This document shows, piece after piece, positions 9,690-18,908 of a DNA stretch of 35,671 nt; positions within the stretch are counted from its first letter, which is position 1, and every line of letters starts with the position of its first letter. Source of the stretch: Priapulus caudatus (lineage: Eukaryota > Priapulida > Priapulimorpha > Priapulimorphida > Priapulidae). A program made the position numbers and the translations under genes. The stretch is from positions 23,546 to 59,216 of the forward strand of contig NW_014578734.1 in the NCBI RefSeq assembly GCF_000485595.1, written 5' to 3'. The notes below the pieces were generated by a model. That model did not search any database. It had not been told where the DNA came from and worked only from the letters and a program-made list of their open reading frames with translations.

Positions 9690-11384
9690 TCATTGACAAT
9701 GTGTTATCACGTGCCTAGCACTTTCTCCTCCTTTGTGAATGCGCTTGTGTCTCTTGAGAGTATTGGATGAAATACTTTTGTACTCGCATTTGTCACATGC
9801 ATAGGGCTTTTCACCCGAGTGAGTTCGAAAGTGCTCCCTCAGATAACTCAAGTAAGAATATGAATATAAACAAATATCACACACGTAGGGTTTCTCTCCT
9901 GTATGGATGAGTTTGTGTTGCTTTAGGCCAGCCATCCGAGCACATCTATAGTCACACGTATCACATGCATAAGGCTTCTCTCCCGTGTGAGTGCGCATGT
10001 GTGTCTTAAGATTGGATAGTTTAGTGCACCTGTAGCCACATGTGTCACATGCATAAGGCTTTTCGCCTGTGTGAATGCGCTTGTGTTCCTTGAGGTGAGC
10101 CATACAAGAGAATTTATAATCACACGTATCACATGCAAAGGGGTTCTCTCCTGTGTGAGTTCCCTTGTGTGTCTTAAGATGGACTAGTTGAGTACACCTG
10201 TAGTCACATGTGTCACACTTGTAGGGTTTCTCTCCTGTGTGAGTTCCCTTGAGTGTCTTAAGATGGACTAGTTGAGTACACCTGTAGTCACATGTGTCAC
10301 ACTTGTAGGGTTTCTCTCCTGTGTGAGTTCCCTTGAGTGTCTTAAGATGGACTAGTTGAGTACACCTGTAGTCACATGTGTCACACTTGTAGGGTTTCTC
10401 TCCTGTGTGAGTTCCCTTGAGTGTCTTAAGATGGNNNNNNNNNNGTGTCTTAAGATGGACTAGTTGAGTACACCTGTAGTCACATGTGTCACACTTGTAG
10501 GGTTTCTCTCCTGTGTGAGTTCGCTTGTGTGACTTAAGACCGGATAGTTGAGTACACCTGTAGTCACATGTGTCACACGCAAAGGGTTTCTCTCCCGTGT
10601 GAGTTCGCACGTGTGTCTTAAGGCTGGTTAGTTGACGGCACTTGTAGTCACATGTATCACACGCAAAGGGTTTCTCTCCCGTGTGAGTTCGCACGTGTGT
10701 CTTAAGGCTGGTTAGTTGACGGCACTTGTAGTCACATGTATCACACGCAAAGGGTTTCTCTCCCGTGTGAGTTCGCACGTGTGTCTTAAGGCTGGTTAGT
10801 TGACGGCACTTGTAGTCACATGTATCACACGCAAAGGGTTTCTCTCCCGTGTGAGTTCGCACGTGTGTCTTAAGGCTGGTTAGTTGACGGCACTTGTAGT
10901 CACATGTATCACACGCAAAGGGTTTCTCTCCCGTGTGAGTTCCCTTGTGTGTCTTAAGATGGACTAGTTGAGTGCACATGTAGTCACACGTGTCACACTT
11001 GAAGGGTTTCTCTCCCGTGTGAGTTCGCTTATGTGACTTAAGACTGGATAGTTGAGTACACCTGTAGACACATGTGTCACACGCAAAGGGTTTCTCTCCC
11101 GTGTGAGTTCGCACGTGTGTCTTAAGGCTGGTTAGTTGACGGCACCTGTAACTGCATATGTCACACGTGTAGGCTTTCTCTCCATGTGTGCGCATGTGAC
11201 TCTTGAGATTAGCAGAGGTAGTGCTGGCATGCGAGCAAACATTACACGCATAGGATTTCTCTCCCGAGTGAATGAGCGCGTGGGTCCGCAGATGCTTCTC
11301 TAGCGCGAATCTGCGTCCACACGTATCACACGCATGCGGCTTCTCTCCTCCTGCAGGCGGCACATCAAAGTGGGAAGACTCCAT
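9690..11384 (-). CDS. Poly-C2H2 zinc-finger protein, about 20 fingers
   Basis: The start is the ATG at 11384 (MESSHFDVPPAGGEKP). The codon before it is GTG, and a TAG lies in frame a few codons further upstream, so the coding part starts in this exon. After a 15-residue leader the protein is almost entirely C-X2-C-X12-H-X3-H fingers with TGEKP linkers; no KRAB, BTB or SCAN domain is visible. Eighteen fingers are complete and one or two are cut by the N gap at 10435-10444. Four adjacent fingers (helix QLTSLKT) are identical. Several QLVHLKT fingers follow; three have Leu for the first zinc-binding His (HLKTLKGTH). Most fingers have Cys where the family usually has the core Phe (YRC, YKC). The last finger is followed by KGGESARHVITHCQ and a TGA. 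Likely a nuclear DNA-binding protein; target unknown. Confidence 0.85.
   Translation of the reverse strand: MESSHFDVPPAGGEKPHACDTCGRRFALEKHLRTHALIHSGEKSYACNVCSHASTTSANLKSHMRTHGEKAYTCDICSYRCRQLTSLKTHVRTHTGEKPFACDTCVYRCTQLSSLKSHKRTHTGEKPFKCDTCDYMCTQLVHLKTHKGTHTGEKPFACDTCDYKCRQLTSLKTHVRTHTGEKPFACDTCDYKCRQLTSLKTHVRTHTGEKPFACDTCDYKCRQLTSLKTHVRTHTGEKPFACDTCDYKCRQLTSLKTHVRTHTGEKPFACDTCDYRCTQLSGLKSHKRTHTGEKPYKCDTCDYRCTQLVHLKTXXXXHLKTLKGTHTGEKPYKCDTCDYRCTQLVHLKTLKGTHTGEKPYKCDTCDYRCTQLVHLKTLKGTHTGEKPYKCDTCDYRCTQLVHLKTHKGTHTGENPFACDTCDYKFSCMAHLKEHKRIHTGEKPYACDTCGYRCTKLSNLKTHMRTHTGEKPYACDTCDYRCARMAGLKQHKLIHTGEKPYVCDICLYSYSYLSYLREHFRTHSGEKPYACDKCEYKSISSNTLKRHKRIHKGGESARHVITHCQ
10435..10444. other. Assembly gap of ten Ns inside the finger array
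   Basis: The gap is flanked on both sides by the same GTGTCTTAAGATGG repeat sequence. Ten Ns is probably a placeholder, so the true finger count and the frame across the gap are unknown. Confidence 0.95.
10583..10918 (-). repeat. Four identical 84-bp zinc-finger units
   Basis: The segment starting CTTAAGGCTGGTTAGTTGAC recurs at 10617, 10701, 10785 and 10869, exactly 84 bp apart and identical as read. Each unit is one finger (helix QLTSLKT). Diverged units flank the block, so it arose by recent local amplification or gene conversion. Confidence 0.9.
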
Positions 11385-11773
11385 CACACGGGTGGGAAGC
11401 TAAGCAGTTTCTTCCCCCGCGCAGGTTCCCCCGTCTGTCGTTCGACTTCCTGCGGAGAAAAAAGATCAACATCAATCACCAACTTCCTTCAGCTTTAGAC
11501 ATTCTTACTGTGAACACGGTTGTCTATCTCAATACGATGGAGATTTGCAATAATTTAGACTTTTAATTTTAGTTCATTAATCCACATGAGCACACCGACA
11601 TCAACTGCACACCTATGCAAGCTGACGTTTCCTACAAGTATTATGGTGATAATCGACCTCAGTCGTTGGGCACCGTGACACCTATGTCCTATTGGAGCCC
11701 CACTGGCACTGATGGGGGTTTGAGGGGAAATATGGCCTTGAATTTCGTTTAGGGATATGTTATAAAACTAGAA
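11385..11773. other. Zinc-finger 5' leader and unassigned sequence
   Basis: The minus-strand leader of the zinc-finger exon runs from 11385 to a splice acceptor at 11449/11450. The remainder, to 11773, is unassigned. The last part, including TATAAAAC at 11761, may belong to the LINE 5' end. I see no coding region. Confidence 0.4.
11450..11465 (-). other. Splice acceptor in the zinc-finger 5' leader
   Basis: On the minus strand CTTTTTTCTCCGCAG then GAAG gives a strong pyrimidine tract and AG, placing the exon start at 11449. An in-frame TAG between here and the ATG means the upstream exon would be untranslated. The matching donor was not identified and may lie beyond the LINE at 11774-19221. 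Confidence 0.6.
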
Positions 11774-12487
11774 ATGGCAGTTGTCGCCAACGACATGAAC
11801 GCTAACTTTGCTACGCTAAACAACAAAGTAGATGACATGACTGAAAAACTAAGTGGCATAGAGATTGACGTTGATGGGCTTAAAAAAGATCAAACCAAAA
11901 CCAGCCAGGATGTGTGTCACCTACAGAACGAAATGGAGGAACTACGTAAATCTGTTCTAGAAAGTCAAGTGCACTCACGGAAATTTAATCTCTTGATATA
12001 TGGAGTCAGTGGCTATGAGACCGACCCGAGTGAGACCATCAAAGTCGTACGTAACTTTGCAAAAGAGAACTTAAAGTTGAACGACAAAATGGCTGATAAT
12101 TTATTCATCCGCCATGCACACAGGCTGAAGAAACGTGACTCGAAAGCAACACCTATAATTGTTGTGTTTGCCTTATGGAATGAAAGGGAGGTGTTTATGA
12201 AATCCAGCAGAAACTTGAAGGATTCTGGGTACAGTGTGAGGACCGACCTGCCACCGGGGTTGAAATTCCACAGAAACGCGCTAGCGAGAAGGGCCTATAA
12301 GCTCCGACAAGACAACTACTTCACAAGAATTCGCGAACGTGGTGCAGATGTGTACCTTGAGATACGAAAAAATGCGAATGACAGTTGGAAGAGACAAGAC
12401 ATCCCCATGGCAGGACCATTTTCGGTAAAATACACTATGAAAGTGATAGCTTGGCGGGAGACCATTAGTAAAGTATTAATTACATGA
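11774..12487 (+). CDS. LINE ORF1 protein (L1 ORF1p-like)
   Basis: An intact frame of 237 residues. Residues about 5-65 are heptad-rich and charged (NNKVDDMTEKLSGIEIDVDG), fitting the trimerising coiled coil of L1 ORF1p. Residues about 68-150 begin RKFNLLIYGV and match the RRM-like part of that family (NLLIYGV strand, later PIIVVFALWNERE). The rest (LPPGLKFHRNALARRAYKLR) fits the basic C-terminal domain. No zinc knuckle is present. Such proteins bind the element RNA and chaperone nucleic acids during retrotransposition. The last 79 codons recur at 26231-26467, where one extra C breaks the frame. Of everything in this LINE, only this frame is undamaged. Confidence 0.85.
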   Translation: MAVVANDMNANFATLNNKVDDMTEKLSGIEIDVDGLKKDQTKTSQDVCHLQNEMEELRKSVLESQVHSRKFNLLIYGVSGYETDPSETIKVVRNFAKENLKLNDKMADNLFIRHAHRLKKRDSKATPIIVVFALWNEREVFMKSSRNLKDSGYSVRTDLPPGLKFHRNALARRAYKLRQDNYFTRIRERGADVYLEIRKNANDSWKRQDIPMAGPFSVKYTMKVIAWRETISKVLIT

Positions 12488-13393
12488 TCGCTCGAACTCC
12501 GACAGAGATAAATGTACTATAACTATGTGTGGCTAATGTACACGTACTGAGTACAAGGTAACAGCAGGTTTTTGGATTCATTATGACACAGATAGTATAA
12601 AGTGTTAATAGATGTTTATCCTCATTTACCAACTGTAGCACAAGCTAGGAGATTACAACTGTAGATAGAGAAGTTTGAGACGAACATAATGTCGGAAATA
12701 TGACATCGCCGTAACAGTATTTTCAGAAGCATTGTATAGCGTACTCGTTCAGGGCCAGGAGGAAACTCTTTAGAACAAGTAACAGATCCAGGTCGATATG
12801 ACGTAGTTATTGGGTGTAGTGGTGTATACAAGCTTGGACAAAAAGACCAGGTGCTACAGGCAGGGCATACAGCGTTACAATATACATGCACAGAGAGTAT
12901 AGCCTAGCTGCTTCGCGAGTACAATTAAATCTGAACAGCAAACATGTGATAAGTCTATACTGTTTTTCTAATTTTTTTTGGTTTTTTTTTTTTTTCTTTC
13001 TTTTTGTTCTGTGCCTCTAGTTTATTGTGAGGTATTAAAATGCAAAATGTAGGGAAAAATTATTAGGCAAACATGTCATAGCAGTAGGAAGCTAAGTCCA
13101 CCGCGTATTGCGCATTTATTCAGGTAACATGCAGGTGATTTCTAAACCAGGAAGTCTCGTCGTATGCGTGTTGTTTTGTATGTGCATTGACCTTCTGTGC
13201 AGGGGTGTGTTTTATTAAAATCGTACACTGATAGTGACGATCTAGTGAATGCTCATGCATGCATTGGTGTCATTGCACAATTTGAGTTTTTTTGTGTGTT
13301 CTTGTTATTTTAGGCGTAAATATTTCAGATCCATTTTTATACCAACTTGATTAATCAGAGAAGGATAGCTTTTTTGTTTAGGTTTGAAGCAAA
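12488..13393 (+). other. LINE spacer between ORF1 and ORF2
   Basis: About 906 bp with no convincing reading frame; it recurs almost unchanged at 26468-27384. It includes a T-rich stretch at 12963-13003. CAGGTAACATGCAG at about 13120 and TTGTTATTTTAGGC near 13300 look like splice donor and acceptor signals, but splicing is unproven. A spacer this long is unusual between LINE ORFs. Confidence 0.7.
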
Positions 13394-14746
13394 ATGGAGA
13401 ATATATATAGAAACTATGAATTGCAGGGGGTTAGGTGATTGTAACAAGCGTAGAGATATTTTGGAAGATTTAAAGAGAAAAAAGTAAATATAGGATGTCT
13501 ACAGGATACACATATTGACGCATAAACTGATAGATCGAGCAAAACTAGATTGGGGCGTTGAGGCAATATTTTGCCCTTTTACATCACGCGCAAGAGGAGT
13601 GGCAATACTTTTTAACAATAACTTTGAATATACAATACACGAAACTAAAAGCGACCCAGACGGCAATATATACTCTTAGATATTCAGTAGGAGAAAAATA
13701 TTCATTTTACACTAGTCAACTTGTATGGACCAAACGAAGATGCTCCTAACTTTTATACAAATATTCAAAATTAATAGAAGATATTGGAAATGAAAGTGTA
13801 ATGATATGTGGAGATTGGAATCTAGTATTGAACCCTAATTCAGATTACCATAATTACAAACATATTAATAACCAAAGGCTAGAGATACAGTTCTATCATT
13901 AATAAACCAAAAATAATTGGTAGATGTATGGAAAGCATTTCACGAGGACGAAAAACAATACACATGGGCCAGGAGGAAACCAAAGGTACAAATGGCTAGG
14001 CTAGATTATTTTCTATGTACTGAGGACATTATGGCAGTGATAACTTCCTCGGAAATACAACCAAAATACAAGTCAGATCATGCCAGTGTTAGAATAAGAA
14101 TATCAGTATCAAATCATACGAGAGGTCGAGGATATTGGAAACTTAATAATACTTTATTGAAGGATACAACATATATAGGAATGGTAAAAAAAAAATTCAG
14201 GATATTGAAACGTTTTATGCAGACACGCCCTATAACCCCGAATTTGTATCTTCATGTCCAAACTCCAAAATTCAATTGACTATAAATGACAGTTATTTTG
14301 GGAAACCTTATTGCTTGGACAGTAAGAGGCCTCACTATACCGTATTCGGCTAGGGTTAAAGGGAAAATATTAAAGAAGAAAAGCAGCTGGAGAAAGAAAT
14401 CTCAGAAATAGAAAAAGCTATAAAACATAACCCTAATAGCTATATCGACAACATTGAAAGATTAGAAAAACTGAACAATGAGTTGGAAAAATTGAGAGAT
14501 AAAAAACTGAAGGCATAGCTGTTAGATCTTAGAGCACAGTGGTATTGAGTTAGGAGAAAAAATCAACAGCTTATTTTCTAGTCTGAGAACCGAAAATTAT
14601 ACCAATAAAACAATGCAGCGGAGATTAAACTTGATGACGGAGAAAAATAAATACAACAGATTCAATCCTAAAGGAACAGTTTAATTATTATAAAAATCTG
14701 TATAAGAATAAAGATAATGAAAATGACGAGATACTGTTAACAGAAC
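13394..14746 (+). pseudogene. LINE ORF2, endonuclease part (frameshifted)
   Basis: Across frames it encodes an APE-type endonuclease: MNCRGL (Asn of the active site), CLQDTH, LVNLYGP, MICGDWNLVLN (Asp and Asn), RLDYFL and SDHASV (catalytic Asp-His). In CLQDTH the usual catalytic Glu is Asp. Past about codon 235 come RGRGYWKLN and a Lys/Glu-rich linker with LEKEISEIEKAI. Compared with the copy at 27385 it has many one-base indels, for example two A's missing from the run just after the ATG. It stops at the nested element. The enzyme would nick target DNA for reverse transcription; this copy cannot make it. Confidence 0.85.
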
Positions 14747-15025
14747 AAGAGCCGCCAGAGCGGCTGAGCTCATCTGGGGTCTGTTGCTACGGTTATAAAC
14801 TTCAGTCGTGCGTAGTGACACATTTGTTAGGCGCAGATATGCAGATACGCAGTTGCGTACACATCATTGTTAGGACACGCTCACTATCTCCCCCCATGCG
14901 ATTTTGTTTATTTATTAAATGATACTTGCCTTTCACTTCGAATTTGTGTCATAGATTCACAGCTATCTATTTTATCTATCTATAAAAGATTTCAACATAT
15001 GAGCATGGTCTCCAAGTTTAATTAG

Positions 15026-15330
15026 AGGGGGCAGGGAGTCCTTCTCTCCCACCTCCCTCCCCACTGCGCTCCCACCTCCCTCCCCCTGCCTCCCACTTAC
15101 TCCTCTTGCCTCTCACTTCCCCCCTTACCTCCCATCTCCCTCCCCTACCTTCGACCTCCTCCCCCTGCCTCCCACCTCCCATCCCCTTGCACAACATCTC
15201 GCACGACCTAATTGTACCCCTTTCCCGCTCGCATACCACACCGTATCACCGTTTTTCTGTCCCCGTCTCAATTTACTACTCTCTCTCTCTCTTTATCTTA
15301 CTTTCTCTCTCTCTCTTAATTATATTAAAA
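15026..15330 (+). repeat. Polypyrimidine tract and TC microsatellite
   Basis: From 15026 to about 15187 the strand is nearly all C and T (CCTCCC-type units); TC runs follow at 15280-15320. It recurs at about 25505-25800 and 29025-29320. Mirror-like homopyrimidine tracts can form triplex DNA. Reading frames on the opposite strand here are artefacts. Confidence 0.85.
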
Positions 15331-16235
15331 AAAATTAAACCCAGCGATGATGCCTTTTACTGCCCCCTTAATAATGCTTTCTTCCTATGCCCCTGAGTGT
15401 AACAGTCATAGAAATCATAATATATAAGTGTCTCTAATATTTCTATGGTAACAGCTTTATGTTTCGCCACAATGGTAAATGGATACGCACGGCCATAGCT
15501 ACATGATATATGTTAAGATTCAAGATGAAAGTAAATATTATATATTATAATATGGTACTAGTATTATTTATTCTGTCGTTTAACAAAGTTACATGAGATA
15601 AAAATCTAATTTAAACTAGCGCTATAGTTGCACGAGATGGCGCGCTGCAAGTGTTATCAATAATCAAAGATGGCATCGTTCCTCAAATCGCTTACAGTAG
15701 GTACAGGCTAAAATCCAAGATAAGTATATTCAGGCAGTTTGCCTCAGCTGGGTGAACAGCGTGCATTGCAGGTTGGCAGCGCAACAATTATTGATAAGAA
15801 GCGTGCCAGCCATGGGCTGCCTTCGTGTTTTTGCCTTTGTGAGCATTCACTGATTCAGCCTGCAGGCCTAATGCGCGGTGCTATAGACACACTCTTTAGA
15901 AAATCATATGAAAGGAGCGTAAACCTTGTTCAACAAACATTTGCCTTTGCAATTAAACTGTGCAACTGTAGCCTCACATTGACACAGGTATGGGCCTCTA
16001 ATAATAGCAAAAGCAGTTCAGTCCTTTGTTGACAGTGAACAAATCCATGTTTAACCTCCTCTTTGAGGCGTCAAAGGTTATCGCACACTTACTCTTCGCA
16101 TGTCAGCAGAAGGGACATTTCATGGTCCCTTCAATAAAGCCATAAAAATGCTAGGTCACCGCTGAAACAAAAAGTTTTTCATCGCCTCCGTCAGACCATG
16201 TCCTCAGAAAATGTCTAAAATCGGCCCTGTGCCAC

Positions 16236-16255
16236 TGACCTTTGACCTGTGACCT
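16236..16255 (+). promoter_or_regulatory. Triple nuclear-receptor half-sites, DR1 spacing
   Basis: Three TGACCT half-sites (AGGTCA on the other strand) are separated by single bases. DR1 spacing is the known binding arrangement of RXR/HNF4-type receptors. Equivalent blocks are at 23215-23234 and 30234-30253. Confidence 0.4.
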
Positions 16256-16406
16256 CCAATTTCGGCACATGATGGTTTTTCCTACCATGATGCTATACAC
16301 CGACTATCACGAGCCTAGGTCGAGCCGTTTAGATTTGTGCCGCAATTATGCATTTCCTCCCTATACCTTAAGTTAAGGAGTGAATGTTCCCCTCTTTTAC
16401 ACCTCT

Positions 16407-16426
16407 TGACCTTTGACCTTTGACCC
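16407..16426 (+). promoter_or_regulatory. Second DR1-type half-site cluster in the nested element
   Basis: TGACCT, TGACCT and TGACCC with one-base spacers. A partly decayed equivalent lies at 30378-30397. Confidence 0.35.
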
Positions 16427-16631
16427 CAGCTTCGACATCCCAATTCGTTTGACGATCTCCCCCATGGGCCGAATAATCGTGACCGTACGTCGAGCGGTTA
16501 AGATTTGCTGCCCAACTGTTGACGCACGGACGCACGGACGACGGGACGGACGCACGACGGACGGACGATCAAGCGATTCTACAAGCTGCATCTGACTATG
16601 TCAGATGAGCTAAAAAAGAAGCGAACATGAT

Positions 16632-18908
16632 AAAATGCTCACAGAGGATGAAAAGGAATTGTTAGAAGGACCTATAACCTACGACGAATTACTGCGTGCA
16701 CTAAAAAAAGCAAAAAATAATAAAAGCCCTGGAATGGATGGGTACTCTTCCGAATTCTTCAAATTCTTTGAATGATCTTGGTTACTTCTTCACTCGTCTC
16801 TGAATTGGGCGTATGAACACGGGGAATTATCTATTACTCAACGTAGAGGAGTTATAACTTGTTTACCTAAGCCAGGTAAAGTGAGATGTCATTTGAAAAA
16901 TTGGAGGCCCATATCACTACTAACAACATCATATAAGCTGGCTTCAACATGTATTGCAGAGAGGTTGAAGAGTGTTATGGACAGATTGATAAATGAAGAC
17001 CAAAAAGGTTCATCCCAGGTCGGTTTATTGGGGGAAAATACACGAATAATGTTTGATATCATGTTTGAAACAGAGAGGTGCAATATACCAGGTTTGATAA
17101 TGATGATAGATTTCGAAAAGCATTTGACTCGGTGTCCTGGCAGTTTATAGATAAAGTTCTCAATATTTTAATTTTTGGTAACTCGATTATAAAATGGATT
17201 AAAATTTTCAGAACTAAGTCCGAATCTTGTATAATCCAAAATGGTCATATCTCGTCATCTTTTATTTTAGAAAGAGGCTGTAGACAAGGTGATCCCATAT
17301 CCCCCTACATATTCGTTCTATGCGTTGAGATACTGGGTATTCGTATACGTGAGAATAACAACATAAAAGGTATTACTCTTTGGAATGAAGAATTTAAGAT
17401 ATCGCAGTTAGCTGACGACACATCATTATTTTTAGATGGTTCAGAAGATTCTTTAAGAGAATCTTTACAGGTACTTGAGTGGTTCTATCAGATCTCTGGT
17501 CTGAAAACAAACACAGAAAAGACCAAGTTAGTGTGGATTGGTGCTACAAGGGAGTCAGATAGGAGGTTTTGTAGAGAGGAATAATCTTAAAAATGGGTTA
17601 AAGAAAATTTCACAAATCTAGGAGTCACGTATAGTACAGAGCTTGAAAAAATTATTAATATAAATATTGAATCAAAATTACAAGGTATAAAGCTCTTATT
17701 AAACATATGGCAAAGAAGAAACTTAACTCCTTTAGGTAAAATAACGGTGTTAAAATCCCTTATCGTGCCCCAAAAATTACACATTTTCTAACATCCCTGC
17801 AACCCGTCTGCTAACAATTATGCATGAGTTAGACAGTATGTTCAGTAAATTCATATGGAATAATAAAAATGACAAAATAAAAAGAGAAATTATCAGAAGA
17901 GGTTACAATCAGGGCGCGTCTGAAAATGCTAGATATACATGTTATAGTGAAAAGTCTTAAACTCTCGTGGATTAGAAGATATATGACAGCTAATAATAAA
18001 TGGAATATCTTCCTTTCTCAGTATATTTGATTCCACCTTTGCCACACTAGGCCCTAATAAGGAAATAAAGTAGCTAATCCCTTTTGAAGGATGTTATAGA
18101 TGCATGGAAAGATTTTATTATAATAACTTTGTACCAGGCTCTATAGAGGAATTCTTAGCGAATCCATATGGATCAACAGACAAATCAACTTGGAGTTCAT
18201 TAAGCAATGGTACAGTAGAGGGATTAGACACATTAGAGACATACTCCACATAGATGGACACTTTCTTACCAAAGAAGAACTAAAAAATAAATTTAATATA
18301 CAATGTACTTTTATTGACTACGAGAGACTGATAAAATCAATACCAGCTGAATGGAAATCTATCTTAAACATAAAAGAGATGCAAATTTATGGACCAAACA
18401 TACTCACCCCTTTGAAAATAATTTTAAGTACGGTAAAAGGATGTAAACATTTCACAAACATTTTAAAGGGAAACAATTATATGGTGGTGTCAAAAGCGCA
18501 AGAGAAATGGTGCATAAATCTAGATGTCACAAATAAACAAGATTTTTGGTCAAAGGTATATAGGTTACCCTTTGAGGTGACTCTGGATACAAATCTTAGG
18601 TATTTTCAATACCAGATATTGTATAGGATTATTGCTACAAATAGATACTTACATTTAATGAAATGTGGACAGTGATTTATGTACGTTTTGTAGCAGGGAG
18701 TGCGAGACTATTTACGCACTTATTTGTTGAATGTGAAAAAGTTGTAAATGTATGGTCTGAGGCATGCGCGATGGATGAAAATTGTGGTTATCATAACATT
18801 CAATTTTCGAGAGAGAGATATTATATTAGGGTCCGAAATGATATTATAATCAACCTTATAATTTTGAGCTGTAAATTTACTATCTACAAATGTAAGATCA
18901 GGCGGTAA
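16632..18908 (+). pseudogene. LINE ORF2, reverse transcriptase and C-terminal part (frameshifted)
   Basis: Resuming after the nested element, the frames encode KNNKSPGMDG, NWRPISLLTTSYK, MMIDFEK then FDSVSW (motif A), GCRQGDPISPYIF (motif B), QLADDTSLF (motif C, catalytic Asp pair) and SGLKTNTEKTKL (motif D). These are the ordered motifs of a non-LTR retrotransposon reverse transcriptase. Downstream, FWSKVYRLPFEVT and then CTFC ... HLFVEC give the C-terminal CCHC knuckle typical of L1-like ORF2. Damage includes a TGA at about 16774 and a missing A in the run at about 17118 (FEK to FDS). Further frameshifts lie at 17580-18190 and 18670. The protein would have copied element RNA at the target nick. 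Confidence 0.9.

Larger units (their letters stand above)
14747..16614 (+). mobile_element. Nested element A, with hairpin ends, in LINE ORF2
   Basis: The left end has a hairpin (AGCCGC ... GCGGCT) followed by GAGCTCATCTG; the right end has CATCTGACTATGTCAGATG followed by AGCTAAAA. The two ends share AGCTCATCTG in inverted orientation. The interior is non-coding: a pyrimidine-rich tract, a block of TGACCT repeats and a short ACGG run near 16525-16565. The same insertion sits at the same LINE position at 25216 and 28737. Related but diverged copies start at 21938 and 23676. It could be a helentron-like or other non-autonomous DNA element; class unassigned. Confidence 0.75.

Noticed and set aside
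10145-10920. CRISPR-like array of evenly spaced repeats
   Set aside because: The 84-bp period is the zinc-finger unit and the units are coding, with no unique spacers.
15018-15239. Gly/Arg/Glu-rich protein on the minus strand, with a relative at 25497-25685
   Set aside because: It is the complement of the polypyrimidine tract in the nested element, with no consistent frame between copies.
16632-18908. Domesticated reverse transcriptase gene
   Set aside because: Several frameshifts and a stop lie between motifs, and ORF1 and a poly-A end flank it as in an ordinary LINE.
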